A stretch of 64,000 nucleotides of DNA from Fictibacillus solisalsi (GCF_900103485.1 NZ_FNHW01000001.1:965418-1029417); one strand, 5' to 3'. Positions 36,706 to 46,563 are shown, counted from the first letter of the stretch. Notes: a model not told the origin generated them from the letters alone. Program-made: numbers and translations.

Positions 36706-37689
36706 TTGTCGGAAGTACTTTCCCAAAATGAAATAGACGCGCTCCTCTCTGCCATTTCCACGGGGGAAATGGATGCTGAAGAATTGAGAAGAGAAGAAAA
36801 AGAACAAAGAATAAAAACCTATGATTTTAAACGGGCGCTGCGGTTTTCGAAAGATCAGATCAGAAGTCTTACAAGGGTACATGAAAATTTCGCACGCTTG
36901 TTGACTACTTTTTTTGCAGCACAGCTGAGAACCTATGTGGAAATTTCCGTCGTATCCGTTGACCAGCTGCCATATGAGGAATTCATACGCTCCATACCGC
37001 GAATGACCATTTTGAACATTGTAGAAGCCAGGCCGCTCGATGGGAGCCTTCTCGTTGAAGTCAATCCCAATATCGCCTATTCCATGATGGACCGGCTGAT
37101 GGGAGGATGGGGAGCAAGTGTAAACAAGGTGACTCATTTAACCGAAATCGAAACGAGAATACTTTCCCGTTTGTTTAAAAATGCATTAACCACCTATAAG
37201 GAAGCGTGGAGCAATGTGGTTGAACTCGATTTTACGGTAACGGATTTTGAGGTGAATCCCCAATTTCTGCAAATGGTATCGCCGAATGAAACAGTGGTTG
37301 TTATCTCACTCTCCACAACAGTGGGTGAAACGAGCGGCATGATGAACGTTTGTCTTCCGCAGGTCCTGTTGGATCCGATCATTTCCAAGCTTTCGGTGCA
37401 TAATTGGATGCAAAACAGCCAAAAGGAATTGTTGCCCGAAGAAGCAGCGCTCATTGAACAAAAAATCCGGAAAACCCCGCTTCCGGTGTCCGTGCAGCTG
37501 GGTACGGCCATTATGAATGTAGAAGAGTTTCTGCAGTTGAATGCAGGCGATATCATTCAGTTAAACAAAAAGATCAATCAGCCGTTGGCTGTGTATGTGG
37601 AGAACAATAAAAAATTTATGGCCCAGCCTGGAAAAGCAAAAAACAGAATGGCGGTCCAGATTTTAGAACAAATAGAGGGGGACGAGTAA
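36706..37689 (+). CDS. fliM: Flagellar motor switch protein FliM
   Basis: C-ring protein that binds CheY-P and sets rotation direction. 327 residues from TTG 36706: N-terminal CheY-P-binding peptide LSQNEIDALLSAISTGEMD, then the CheC-like middle domain and the C-terminal SpoA domain (LGTAIMNVEEFLQLNAGDII). The middle domain lacks the phosphatase motif, as expected. The frame opens with GTG 36697, but AAAGGGTGAGG at 36692-36702 serves the TTG; B. subtilis FliM starts the same way. fliY follows immediately. Confidence 0.95.
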   Translation: MSEVLSQNEIDALLSAISTGEMDAEELRREEKEQRIKTYDFKRALRFSKDQIRSLTRVHENFARLLTTFFAAQLRTYVEISVVSVDQLPYEEFIRSIPRMTILNIVEARPLDGSLLVEVNPNIAYSMMDRLMGGWGASVNKVTHLTEIETRILSRLFKNALTTYKEAWSNVVELDFTVTDFEVNPQFLQMVSPNETVVVISLSTTVGETSGMMNVCLPQVLLDPIISKLSVHNWMQNSQKELLPEEAALIEQKIRKTPLPVSVQLGTAIMNVEEFLQLNAGDIIQLNKKINQPLAVYVENNKKFMAQPGKAKNRMAVQILEQIEGDE

Positions 37690-38805
37690 ATGAATAGCGG
37701 AAATATGCTCTCTCAGGATGAGATTGATGCGTTGCTGAGCGGAGCCAGCAAGACATCAGATGATGATCCAAGCATCGAAGATTTTCTGAATTCAATGGAA
37801 CAGGACGCACTTGGAGAAGTCGGCAACATTTCATTCGGCAGTGCCTCAACCGCTTTATCAACCTTGCTGAATCAAAAAGTCCAGATTACAACGCCGACGG
37901 TCTCGGTGATCAAAAAAGAAGAGTTGCAGGGAGAGTTTCCCATTCCGCATGTAGCAGTAAAAGTGGAATATGTAGAAGGGATACAAGGCACAAACCTGCT
38001 TGTGATTAAAACGACCGATGCCCAGATTATTGCCGATTTGATGCTCGGCGGGGACGGGAAGAGCCCTTCTGCAGATTTTGGAGAAATGCAGCTCAGTGCC
38101 GTCGGAGAAGCGATGAATCAGATGATGGGCTCTGCCTCAACCTCTCTTTCTTCCATATTTAATAAACGGGTGGATATTTCGCCACCTGTAATTGATGTGC
38201 TGGACTTTAATGACTCTTCAGATATGATTGGCGACCAGGATATCCTTATCAAAGTTTCCTTCCGGCTGAAGGTCGGGGAACTGATTGACTCCAGCATTAT
38301 GCAGCTGATGCAAACGGATTTTTCGCAAAACCTGGTTTCCGAGCTTATGACTCCAGCCGTGGATCAGGCTGCAGTAACTTATGGAGAACATTTACAGAGC
38401 GAAATCACTGCAGTCAAAGAACCATTGGTGTTGGATGACATTCCTTCAAACGTAGCTCGCCCGCAAAGTTTGGAACCTGATACAGCTGTATCTGTTCAGC
38501 CCGCTGTATTTTCAGATTTTGAAGAAAGTTCTGGTGTGTATCAGGAAACGAAGAACCTTGATATGCTTCTGGATATTCCGCTTCAGGTAACGGTTGAACT
38601 TGGACGGACGAAAAAGAGCATTAAAGAGATTTTGGAATTGTCGCCGGGGTCGATTTTGGAACTGGACAAGCTGGCAGGAGAACCGGTGGATATTCTGGTG
38701 AATGAAAGACTGATTGCCAAAGGGGAAGTTGTTGTTATCGATGAAAATTTTGGTGTCAGAGTAACAGAGATTGTAAGCAGAAAAGACAGACTGAAAAATT
38801 TATAA
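37690..38805 (+). CDS. fliY: Flagellar motor switch phosphatase FliY
   Basis: C-ring protein replacing FliN, which dephosphorylates CheY-P. 371 residues: N-terminal CheY-P-binding peptide LSQDEIDALLSGA (7-19); a CheC-like domain with two intact active sites, Asp39-x3-Glu43-x2-Asn46 with Pro69, and Ser136-x3-Glu140-x2-Asn143 with Pro166; an Ala/Val/Ser linker; and a C-terminal SpoA domain (LLDIPLQVTVELGRTKKSIKE). Since no cheC is present in the operon, this may be the main CheY-P phosphatase. Confidence 0.96.
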   Translation: MNSGNMLSQDEIDALLSGASKTSDDDPSIEDFLNSMEQDALGEVGNISFGSASTALSTLLNQKVQITTPTVSVIKKEELQGEFPIPHVAVKVEYVEGIQGTNLLVIKTTDAQIIADLMLGGDGKSPSADFGEMQLSAVGEAMNQMMGSASTSLSSIFNKRVDISPPVIDVLDFNDSSDMIGDQDILIKVSFRLKVGELIDSSIMQLMQTDFSQNLVSELMTPAVDQAAVTYGEHLQSEITAVKEPLVLDDIPSNVARPQSLEPDTAVSVQPAVFSDFEESSGVYQETKNLDMLLDIPLQVTVELGRTKKSIKEILELSPGSILELDKLAGEPVDILVNERLIAKGEVVVIDENFGVRVTEIVSRKDRLKNL

Positions 38806-38823
38806 ATGAAAGAGTGAGAACAA

Positions 38824-39186
38824 ATGGCTAAACGTATTTTAGTAGTAGATGATGCAGCATTTATGAGAATGATGGTAAAAGATATTCTGACCAAAAACGG
38901 ATTTGAGGTCTGCGGAGAAGCGGGAGACGGAGAACAGGCGGTTGAAATGTATAAGGAACTTTCACCGGACCTTGTTACCCTCGACATCACAATGCCGGAG
39001 ATGGACGGAATCACTGCTTTAAAAGAAATTAAAAAGGTGGATTCCGGTGCAAAGGTCATCATGTGTTCTGCAATGGGACAACAAGGAATGGTTATTGATG
39101 CGATCCAGGCTGGAGCTAAGGATTTTATTGTAAAACCATTTCAGGCTGACCGCGTCATTGATGCGATCAATAAAGCGTTGAATTAA
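38824..39186 (+). CDS. cheY: Chemotaxis response regulator CheY
   Basis: Phosphorylated by CheA; CheY-P binds FliM and FliY. 120-residue single receiver domain: acidic pair Asp9-Asp10, phosphorylation site Asp54 in LDITMPEMDG, Ser82 and Lys104 in DFIVKPF. GAAAGAGTGAGAAC precedes the ATG. Located in the flagellar part of the operon, as in B. subtilis. Confidence 0.97.
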   Translation: MAKRILVVDDAAFMRMMVKDILTKNGFEVCGEAGDGEQAVEMYKELSPDLVTLDITMPEMDGITALKEIKKVDSGAKVIMCSAMGQQGMVIDAIQAGAKDFIVKPFQADRVIDAINKALN

Positions 39187-39204
39187 TAACAGGTGGTGCA
39201 GCAA

Positions 39205-39825
39205 TTGAGGAAGTTTACTAGATGCATCGCTGTTCTTATTGTCGCTTTCCTCCTCAATTGTTTTGTACAAACTGAGGCAGCGGCAGCAGAGAACAAGGAG
39301 ACCCATCCGCCTGCAGCATGCAAAACCGTATTTGAGTGTCTGGATACAAAAGCAGGAAAAGAAGACCAGCTGAAACAGCAGCAGGAAACCAAAGCAGAGA
39401 GTTCTGCTTCAGGGGGAAGTGGTGTGGTCACTTTTATTAAAGTGCTGTTCTCATTGGGACTGGTTTTGTTCTTGCTCTTCTTTCTCCTGAAAATGATACA
39501 AAAACGGACAAAAAACTATCAAGAAGGCAAAGCATTGCAATCTCTGGGAGGATTGAATGTGGGGTCGAACCGTTCAGTGCAGATGATCAAAGCCGGTTCA
39601 AGTGTCCTTGTTATCGGGGTGGGGGAAACGGTGACCTTGCTAAAAGAAATTAATGAAGAAGAGGAAGTGAAGCTGCTGCTTTCTTCCTCTCAGCAGGAAA
39701 CGGGCAACCGTTTGAAACAAACATCTGGTTTTTCTGATGTTTTCAAAGCACAGCTTAGGGAACTTTCGGGTGAACGGGGAGATCTGCTGAAGCGTTTGCT
39801 CCGGAAAGGAAAAGCCGATGACTGA
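39205..39825 (+). CDS. fliO: Flagellar biosynthetic protein FliO (FliZ)
   Basis: Membrane protein assisting assembly of the FliP/Q/R export gate. About 206 residues from TTG 39205: signal-peptide-like N-terminus (IAVLIVAFLLNCFVQTEAAAA), an extracytoplasmic segment with two Cys, a membrane segment FIKVLFSLGLVLFLLFFLL, then the FliO domain LGGLNVGSNRSVQMIKAGSS and VIGVGETVTLLKEI. The frame is open from GTG 39193, but AGGTGG at 39191-39196 overlaps that codon, so TTG 39205 (8 nt spacing) is chosen. It overlaps fliP by 8 bp. Confidence 0.88.
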   Translation: MRKFTRCIAVLIVAFLLNCFVQTEAAAAENKETHPPAACKTVFECLDTKAGKEDQLKQQQETKAESSASGGSGVVTFIKVLFSLGLVLFLLFFLLKMIQKRTKNYQEGKALQSLGGLNVGSNRSVQMIKAGSSVLVIGVGETVTLLKEINEEEEVKLLLSSSQQETGNRLKQTSGFSDVFKAQLRELSGERGDLLKRLLRKGKADD

Positions 39826-40480
39826 TTTACTTCCAAATCTCACTAACCAAACAGGCGGAATGGAAACAACGATACAGCTGCTACTCCTTCTTACCGTTCT
39901 CTCACTGGCCCCAAGCATCCTCATATTAATGACCTGTTTTACGAGAATTGTGATTGTTCTGTCGTTTGTACGAACATCACTGGCCACGCAGCAAATGCCG
40001 CCGAACCAGGTGCTGATCGGTCTTGCGCTGTTTCTTACTTTTTTTGTAATGGCTCCTACGTTTCAGGAAATCAATAAGGAGGCAATTAGTCCGCTTATCA
40101 AAGGAAAGATCACCCAGGAAGAGGCTTTTGATAAAGGTGCCCTTCCTTTAAAGGAATTTATGACAAAGCATACACGTGAGAAGGATCTGGAGCTTTTTTT
40201 AAATTATTCCAAAGCCAAACGCCCTGAGAAGATTGAGGATATTTCCTTGACTGCACTGGTGCCAGCTTATGCGATCAGTGAATTGAAATCCGCGTTTCAA
40301 ATGGGATTTATGATCTTTGTTCCATTTCTTGTCATTGATATGGTGGTCGCTTCTGTGCTGATGGCGATGGGGATGATGATGCTGCCGCCCGTCATGATCT
40401 CGCTTCCGTTTAAGATATTGCTCTTTATTCTTGTGGACGGGTGGTATTTGATTGTCAAGTCACTGTTATCAAGCTATTAA
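39818..40480 (+). CDS. fliP: Flagellar export gate protein FliP
   Basis: Core subunit of the flagellar type III export gate. 220 residues with several membrane segments: LLLLTVLSLAPSILILMTCF, ALFLTFFVMAPTF, FMIFVPFLVIDMVVASVLMAMGMMMLPP and a C-terminal segment. The MTCFTRIVIVLSFVRTSL stretch is a FliP signature. No clear cleavable signal peptide, the gene being shorter than in E. coli. Overlaps fliO. Confidence 0.97.
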   Translation: MTDLLPNLTNQTGGMETTIQLLLLLTVLSLAPSILILMTCFTRIVIVLSFVRTSLATQQMPPNQVLIGLALFLTFFVMAPTFQEINKEAISPLIKGKITQEEAFDKGALPLKEFMTKHTREKDLELFLNYSKAKRPEKIEDISLTALVPAYAISELKSAFQMGFMIFVPFLVIDMVVASVLMAMGMMMLPPVMISLPFKILLFILVDGWYLIVKSLLSSY

Positions 40481-40498
40481 ACAAGTAGGTGTTTTTTG

Positions 40499-40771
40499 TT
40501 GAATCCTGAAGTTGTTATATCCATTGCAGAAAAAGGCGTCTATTTGACTCTCCTCCTGTGCGGTCCTCTACTTGCGATCGCCTTGGCTGTGGGCCTGATT
40601 GTCAGTATTTTTCAGGCGACCACACAAATTCAGGAACAGACGCTTGCGTTTATACCAAAGATTGCAGCTGTGTTACTGGCATTAATCTTTTTTGGACCCT
40701 GGATGCTTTCACAGCTCGTGTCATTTACGTATAACATTTTTAACAATTTGAATCATTTTGTAGGACTGTAG
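40499..40771 (+). CDS. fliQ: Flagellar export gate protein FliQ
   Basis: Small gate subunit with two membrane helices. ~90 residues; LLAIALAVGLIVSIFQATTQ and IQEQTLAFIPKIAAVLLALI are nearly invariant in Bacillus FliQ. Two adjacent TTG codons (40496, 40499) can start; GTAGGTG at 40485-40491 favours the second by spacing. fliR follows after 3 bp. Confidence 0.94.
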   Translation: MNPEVVISIAEKGVYLTLLLCGPLLAIALAVGLIVSIFQATTQIQEQTLAFIPKIAAVLLALIFFGPWMLSQLVSFTYNIFNNLNHFVGL

Positions 40772-40774
40772 CTC

Positions 40775-41545
40775 ATGGATGCTATAAATTCTTTTCCGGC
40801 CTTTTTATTGATTTTCATGAGAGTAGGGGCTTTTTTCGCAACCGTTCCGATTTTTTCTTACCGAAACATCCCTAATGTCCACAAGGTCGGGCTGGCTGCT
40901 TTTTTATCATGGATTATGATGTATGCGATGGGAGCTCCAGAGGTGGCAGTAAACGGTGAGTTCATCCTGCTGGTTTTTAAAGAAGCTCTCGTTGGTTTAT
41001 TGCTGGGCTTGATTGCCTCCATCCTGTTCTATTCCATTCAGGTGGCAGGGGGCTTTATCGATCTTCAGATGGGATTTGCGATCGCCGGTGTATTCGATCC
41101 CCAGACGGGTGTGCAGACACCGTTGCTTGGAAAGTTTCTGTATCAGCTCGCACTCTTACTCCTTTTGGCACTGAACGGCCATTATCTTCTGCTTGATGGC
41201 CTGTTTTACAGTTATACCTTTGTGCCGCTTACTGACATTCATTTTGGTTTGGGGAATGGAGAAACGGCAAGGCATGCGGTTTCTGTGGTGACAGCCATGT
41301 TTATTATTGCCTTTCAGATGGCACTTCCCATCGTAGGAACACTTTTTTTGGTGGACCTGGCACTGGGCATTGTTGCCCGGACGGTTCCTCAAATCAATAT
41401 CTTTGCCGTAGGCCTCCCTTTGAAGATCATAGTGGCATTCGGTATTCTGCTGATTATCCTGCCTGTGTTTTTTATAAGCGTCCAGCATTTGAGTGATGAG
41501 ACTGCACATGCCATGAGAAAGCTTCTAATGCTGCTTGGAGAGTGA
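40775..41545 (+). CDS. fliR: Flagellar export gate protein FliR
   Basis: Gate subunit completing the FliPQR helix. 256 residues with about six membrane segments; characteristic FPAFLLIFMRVGAFFATVPIF at the start (split here in memory only for family recognition), GGFIDLQMGFAIAGVFDPQT and VDLALGIVARTVPQINIFAVG. The start overlaps a weak site near the fliQ end. Not fused to FlhB, unlike in clostridia. Confidence 0.95.
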   Translation: MDAINSFPAFLLIFMRVGAFFATVPIFSYRNIPNVHKVGLAAFLSWIMMYAMGAPEVAVNGEFILLVFKEALVGLLLGLIASILFYSIQVAGGFIDLQMGFAIAGVFDPQTGVQTPLLGKFLYQLALLLLLALNGHYLLLDGLFYSYTFVPLTDIHFGLGNGETARHAVSVVTAMFIIAFQMALPIVGTLFLVDLALGIVARTVPQINIFAVGLPLKIIVAFGILLIILPVFFISVQHLSDETAHAMRKLLMLLGE

Positions 41546-41549
41546 TCAT

Positions 41550-42635
41550 ATGCCGCAAAGGCTGGATTTGCAATATTTTTCGGGTGAAAAAACAGAAAAG
41601 GCCACACCAAAGAAACGTGAGGAAAGCAAAAAGAAGGGACAGGTGGCCAAGAGTGCCGATGTAAATACCGCGGTTACCCTGTTTGCTGCATTTTTGATGC
41701 TCTGGTTTACCGGAAGTGCTGCAGCACAAAAATTGTTTCATCTGATGCAATTCACATTTCAGCGCAATCTGACCGTTGACCTGACCGAGCAGAACATTCA
41801 GCTGCTTTTTGTCGAGCTGGTGAAGGAGACCGCATTAATTCTTTTTCCGGTGCTGCTGACTGTGCTTGCAGCGGGTGTCCTTTCCAATTTTATTCAAGTC
41901 GGCTTTTTGTTTTCAAGTGAAGCTGTCCGAATGAAATTTGAACGGATTAATCCGTTACAGGGATTTAAACGGATCTATTCCCTCCGTGCGCTCGTTGAGC
42001 TGGCCAAGTCGGTTTTGAAAATTGCCGTTGTTGGCTGTGTTACCTTCTTTGTCATATGGAGCAAGAAGGACCAGCTCTTAAAAGTATCTCAGGTCAGCGT
42101 TGAGTCTGCTCTTGGCATGTATGGAAAGATGGCGTTTCAGATGGGGTTCTATGCGGCCCTGGTGCTCCTTCTATTCTCCCTGCTGGATTATCTGTATCAG
42201 AAATACGATTTTGAAAAAAGCATCCGAATGTCAAAACAGGATATTAAAGATGAGTACAAAAAATCTGAAGGGGATCCGAAAATCAAAGGAAAAATTAAAG
42301 AAAAGCAGCGACAGATGGCCAATCGGAGAATGATGCAGAGTGTGCCGAGCGCTGACGTGATCATTACGAATCCCACCCACTTTGCCATTGCTTTGCAATA
42401 CGATGATCAAAAAATGGAAGCACCGGTGGTGGTGGCCAAGGGAGCTGACCTAATGGCCCTGAAGATTAAAAAAATTGCCCGTGAAAATAAAGTCCCGATG
42501 GTGGAAAATCGTCCGCTTGCAAGAACTTTGTACAGCAGAGCCGAAATTGGGGATGCCATTCCTGAAGATCTGTTTAAGGCAGTGGCAGAGATTTTGGCCT
42601 ATGTTTACCACTTAAAGAATAAGGTGCAACGGTAA
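41550..42635 (+). CDS. flhB: Flagellar export switch protein FlhB
   Basis: Membrane protein that switches export from hook to filament proteins. 361 residues: N-terminal LQYFSGEKTEKATPKKREES, four membrane segments, linker helix, and the autocleavage motif Asn274-Pro-Thr-His277. The open frame begins at TTG 41535, inside fliR, but GGAGAGTGATC precedes ATG 41550, which gives the expected N-terminus. Confidence 0.96.
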   Translation: MPQRLDLQYFSGEKTEKATPKKREESKKKGQVAKSADVNTAVTLFAAFLMLWFTGSAAAQKLFHLMQFTFQRNLTVDLTEQNIQLLFVELVKETALILFPVLLTVLAAGVLSNFIQVGFLFSSEAVRMKFERINPLQGFKRIYSLRALVELAKSVLKIAVVGCVTFFVIWSKKDQLLKVSQVSVESALGMYGKMAFQMGFYAALVLLLFSLLDYLYQKYDFEKSIRMSKQDIKDEYKKSEGDPKIKGKIKEKQRQMANRRMMQSVPSADVIITNPTHFAIALQYDDQKMEAPVVVAKGADLMALKIKKIARENKVPMVENRPLARTLYSRAEIGDAIPEDLFKAVAEILAYVYHLKNKVQR

Positions 42636-42650
42636 GGAGAGAAAGATTTG

Positions 42651-44684
42651 ATGAAAGCAAGAGACATAAGCGTTCTAGTTGGGGTTATTATGATCATTGC
42701 CATGCTGATCATCCCTTTGCCGCCCTGGCTGCTCGACTTTTTCATCATTATTAATATTACACTGGCACTCGTAATTATTTTAATTTCAATGAATATGCAG
42801 GAACCATTGCAGTTTTCTATTTTTCCGTCTCTCTTACTGCTTGTCACCCTCTTCAGGCTGGGGTTGAATGTATCAACGACCCGATCCATCCTGGGTTCCG
42901 GAAAAGCAGGGAACGTGGTTCATACATTCGGAGAATTTGTAGTTGGCGGTAACATTCTGGTCGGAATCGTCGTCTTTTTTATCCTTGTTGTCATTCAGTT
43001 TATAGTCATCACCAAAGGATCAGAAAGGGTTTCTGAGGTAGCAGCCCGTTTTACACTGGATGCCATGCCTGGAAAACAAATGAGCATCGATGCTGATTTG
43101 AATGCCGGAATGATTTCTGACAGGGAAGCGAAGGAACGCCGTGAAAAAGTGGAAAGAGAATCTGATTTTTACGGAGCGATGGACGGGGCCAGCAAATTTG
43201 TAAAGGGAGATGCCATTGCAGGAATCATCATCGTTCTTATCAACATGCTGTTTGGCATTATTATCGGCATGACACAGATGGGGCTGGGCTTTGCCGAAAG
43301 CGCCCATACATTTACACTGCTTACAGTCGGTGACGGCCTGGTAAGCCAGATCCCCGCTCTAATCATATCGACGGCAACAGGGATTATTGTAACAAGAGCA
43401 GCATCGGAAGGTAATCTGGGCTATGACATCTCACGCCAGATTCTGGCTTATCCGCAAATGCTTATTGTTGCAGGTGGAACCATTATCGTTCTGGGTCTTT
43501 TTACGCCGATTAATGATTTGGTTACCCTGTCTGTTGGCGGACTTATTTCGCTCGGGGGATATCTTCTGTTAAAAGCGGAGAAAGAGAAAAAAGAGCAGGA
43601 CGAAATCATGGAAGAAGATATCCAGACCGAACAGTTGAAAACACCTGAAAGCGTGATGAACCTGCTGCAGGTGGATCCTGTTGAATTCGAGTTTGGCTAC
43701 AGCCTGATCCCACTGGCTGACACCAACCAGGGAGGAGATCTTCTCGACCGGGTAGTGATGATTCGCAGGCAGCTGGCGCTGGAGCTCGGCATTATTTTGC
43801 CGGTGGTCCGCATCCGGGATAATATCCAGCTGCCGCCGAGTGAATACCGCATTAAAATCAAAGGAAACGAAGTCGCGAAAGGAGAGCTGCTGCTCGACCA
43901 TTACCTGGCAATGAGCCCTGGTATTGATGATGAAGCGGTGCGGGGCAAGGAAACGGTGGAGCCGGCATTTGGTCTGCCTGCCCTCTGGATTGCTGAAGAC
44001 ATGAAGGACCGTGCGGAAATGTCAGGTTATACGGTTGTAGATCCTCCATCGGTCGTTTCCACTCATTTGACAGAAGTTTTAAAGAAATATGCACATGAGC
44101 TAATCGGCCGCCAGGAAACGAAACAGCTGGTGGATCATATGAGAGAAACTTATCCGAGCCTTGTCGAAGAGGTAACTCCTGATCCGTTGTCTGTCGGAGA
44201 AATACAGAAAGTGCTGTCCAAATTGTTAAAAGAAAAAATATCCATACGCAACTTGCTGGTGATTTTTGAAACGCTGGCGGATTTTGGAAAGATGTCGCGT
44301 GATGTGGATCTATTGACAGAGTATGTCCGGCAGGCATTATCACGGCAAATTTCAAAGCAATATAGAACAGAAAATGAACCATTGAAAGTAATCACACTTG
44401 GAGCAGGAGTTGAAAAAAGAATTGCGGACCATGTGCAGCAAACGGAGCACGGAAATTATTTATCTCTTGATCCCGCAGATGCTCAGGACATCTACAGTCA
44501 GGTGACGAAAGAAATTGATCTAAGCAGAAATTTTGGACAGATGCCAGTCCTTTTATGCTCACCTGCCGTTCGCATGTATGTGAGGCAGCTGCTTGAGCGC
44601 CACCTGCCTGATCTGGTGATATTGTCTTATAACGAACTGGAGCCTGATCTCGAAGTACAAAGTGTAGGAGTCGTCAATCTATGA
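42651..44684 (+). CDS. flhA: Flagellar export gate protein FlhA
   Basis: Largest export gate protein; its cytosolic ring docks chaperone-substrate complexes and uses the proton-motive force. 677 residues, the same as in B. subtilis: eight membrane segments in the first ~330 residues, the FHIPEP-type loop (RFTLDAMPGKQMSIDADLNAG region, ~140-160), and a cytosolic domain ending PDLVILSYNELEPDLEVQS. AAGGAGAG precedes; the TTG at 42648 is adjacent but ATG 42651 is preferred. Confidence 0.97.
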   Translation: MKARDISVLVGVIMIIAMLIIPLPPWLLDFFIIINITLALVIILISMNMQEPLQFSIFPSLLLLVTLFRLGLNVSTTRSILGSGKAGNVVHTFGEFVVGGNILVGIVVFFILVVIQFIVITKGSERVSEVAARFTLDAMPGKQMSIDADLNAGMISDREAKERREKVERESDFYGAMDGASKFVKGDAIAGIIIVLINMLFGIIIGMTQMGLGFAESAHTFTLLTVGDGLVSQIPALIISTATGIIVTRAASEGNLGYDISRQILAYPQMLIVAGGTIIVLGLFTPINDLVTLSVGGLISLGGYLLLKAEKEKKEQDEIMEEDIQTEQLKTPESVMNLLQVDPVEFEFGYSLIPLADTNQGGDLLDRVVMIRRQLALELGIILPVVRIRDNIQLPPSEYRIKIKGNEVAKGELLLDHYLAMSPGIDDEAVRGKETVEPAFGLPALWIAEDMKDRAEMSGYTVVDPPSVVSTHLTEVLKKYAHELIGRQETKQLVDHMRETYPSLVEEVTPDPLSVGEIQKVLSKLLKEKISIRNLLVIFETLADFGKMSRDVDLLTEYVRQALSRQISKQYRTENEPLKVITLGAGVEKRIADHVQQTEHGNYLSLDPADAQDIYSQVTKEIDLSRNFGQMPVLLCSPAVRMYVRQLLERHLPDLVILSYNELEPDLEVQSVGVVNL

Positions 44685-45694
44685 AGGTGAAGAAGTACAT
44701 AGCACCCACAATGCAAGAAGCAATGGGGAAAATACGGAATGATCTCGGAAGTGAGGCTTTTATCCTCCAATCAAAACAGGTGCGGACCGGCGGTTTTTTG
44801 GGTTTTTTCACCAAACAGAGCGTTGAGGTTATCGCGTTGCTGGATGCTGAAGAGAGATCGGAGTCCACTCACAAAGCAGAAAAAGAGCAGAACTCTTTAC
44901 TTGTAGAAGAAAGCATCGTCAAGGAAGATAATCCGTCGTGGCAATCCTACTTTAACGATCAAGGTGTATCGCACTTAATAATAGAAGAAATTATCGCGGA
45001 TATGCAGGGAACCGCTAAAAACGTTGACGCAACACGCTGGCTGGAACACTGGCTGCTGGATCGAGCGTGCGTTCCCCTGTCTCCAGGTTCATTGTATGAC
45101 ACACAATTTTTAACGTTGGTGGGCCCGACGGGTGTAGGGAAAACGACTACGCTCGCGAAACTGGCGGCAAAGGCGAAGCTTGAAGATGGCAAAAAAGTCG
45201 CTTTCATCACGATGGACACCTACCGGATCGGAGCGGTGGAACAACTGAAAACCTATGCTGAAATTCTGAAAATGCCGCTTAAGGTGGCGTACAATACCGA
45301 AGATTACGAGATGGCCAAGCAAGAACTCTCCTCATATGACTTGGTGTTGACCGACACGGCGGGCAGAAATTTTCTGAATCCGGAATCCATGGATGAACTG
45401 GGCGGCCTGCTGCAAGATCAAATGGATCACACAAAATATTTAGTTCTATCGTTAACTTCAAAATACGAGGATCTCAAAAACGTAATCAAGCACTTTAGCC
45501 AGGCTGGAGTAAACCGGCTGATCCTGACCAAAAAGGATGAGACAGCTTCCTTGGGAGCGTTACTCAATTTATTGCTGTTAGAAAACACCATCCCGCTATA
45601 CATCACAAACGGACAAAATGTCCCTGATGACATTTCAACTGTTACACCGAAAGCGATCATCAGCATGTTCCTGCAGGAGAAAAGAGATGCATGA
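44681..45694 (+). CDS. flhF: Flagellar SRP-type GTPase FlhF
   Basis: SRP-family GTPase setting flagellar position and number. 337 residues, somewhat shorter than B. subtilis FlhF (366): N-terminal basic region KVKKYIAPTMQEAMGKIRND, a divergent linker, and an NG domain with [27 protein letters not shown] and DTAGRN. Overlaps flhA by 4 bp and flhG by 8 bp. Confidence 0.95.
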   Translation: MKVKKYIAPTMQEAMGKIRNDLGSEAFILQSKQVRTGGFLGFFTKQSVEVIALLDAEERSESTHKAEKEQNSLLVEESIVKEDNPSWQSYFNDQGVSHLIIEEIIADMQGTAKNVDATRWLEHWLLDRACVPLSPGSLYDTQFLTLVGPTGVGKTTTLAKLAAKAKLEDGKKVAFITMDTYRIGAVEQLKTYAEILKMPLKVAYNTEDYEMAKQELSSYDLVLTDTAGRNFLNPESMDELGGLLQDQMDHTKYLVLSLTSKYEDLKNVIKHFSQAGVNRLILTKKDETASLGALLNLLLLENTIPLYITNGQNVPDDISTVTPKAIISMFLQEKRDA

Positions 45695-46541
45695 TCAGGC
45701 AGAACAACTTCGTTTACGGGTTCAAGAGACTTTGTTACAAGTGAAAAAAGCGAAAGTCGTTTCGGTGCTGAGCGGGAAGGGCGGGGTTGGGAAAACAAAT
45801 ATAGCGGTGAACTTGTCGCTTGCACTTGCAGGGCTTGGGAAAAAAGTGGTGCTTCTTGATCTGGATATCGGCATGGGCAACGTTCATTTGCTGCTTGGAC
45901 TAACCCCGCGCCATACGATCGCCGATCTGTTTGAACATCACTTTTCCGTCAGGGAGATCATTGAAAAAGGTCCAAATAACCTTGACTATCTTGGTGGAGA
46001 TAACGGTCTTCTCTCTTTGTTTGAACTGGACCGCAACAGTCAAGTTCATTTTGTGGGAGAGCTTGAGAAATTATCGTCGGCCTATGATTATATCGTATTC
46101 GATATTGGTGCCGGTTTGTCAGAGGCGAGCTTGAAGTTTGTATTGGCCGGTCATGAAGCCATCCTGGTTGCTACCCCGGAAATTACATCACTTACTGATG
46201 CGTATTCCATGATTAAGCTGCTTCATGCTGAACGTCCTGAACTCACTGTATGGACCATGATTAATCAATGTGAAAACGAACGGGAAGGCAGGGCAGTACA
46301 TGATCGCCTGAACGAGGTGAGCTCCCGGTTCCTTGGAAAGAAACTGGCCAGCTTGGGGCAAGTGTCTTTCGATCCAGCCGTGCGGCGCGCTGTTATGGAG
46401 CAATTGCCGTTTGTGCTGGAAAGTCCGCGCTGTAAAGCGGCCGGGCAAATTCAAAAGGCAGCTCAGTGTTTATTAGGGAAAAGGGGAGCAGCTGACATAT
46501 CTTTTATTAGTAAACTTTTAAGTTTTTTGAGTAAAAGCTAG
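45687..46541 (+). CDS. flhG: Flagellar number regulator FlhG (YlxH), MinD-like ATPase
   Basis: ParA/MinD-type ATPase acting with FlhF on flagellar pattern and C-ring assembly. 284 residues from ATG 45687: N-terminal DQAEQLRLRV (FlhF-activating region), deviant Walker A SGKGGVGKTNIAVNLSLAL, and VVLLDLDIGMGNVHLLLG. GGAGAAAAGAG precedes the ATG. The open frame upstream (from 45618) lies within flhF and is rejected. In B. subtilis cheB follows; here cheA comes after 22 bp. Confidence 0.94.
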   Translation: MHDQAEQLRLRVQETLLQVKKAKVVSVLSGKGGVGKTNIAVNLSLALAGLGKKVVLLDLDIGMGNVHLLLGLTPRHTIADLFEHHFSVREIIEKGPNNLDYLGGDNGLLSLFELDRNSQVHFVGELEKLSSAYDYIVFDIGAGLSEASLKFVLAGHEAILVATPEITSLTDAYSMIKLLHAERPELTVWTMINQCENEREGRAVHDRLNEVSSRFLGKKLASLGQVSFDPAVRRAVMEQLPFVLESPRCKAAGQIQKAAQCLLGKRGAADISFISKLLSFLSKS

Positions 46542-46563
46542 CGTTTGCACGAGGGGGAAGAAG

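Noticed and set aside
45618-45686. Upstream extension of FlhG
   Set aside because: Lies within flhF; the ATG at 45687 has a ribosome binding site and gives the usual FlhG N-terminus.
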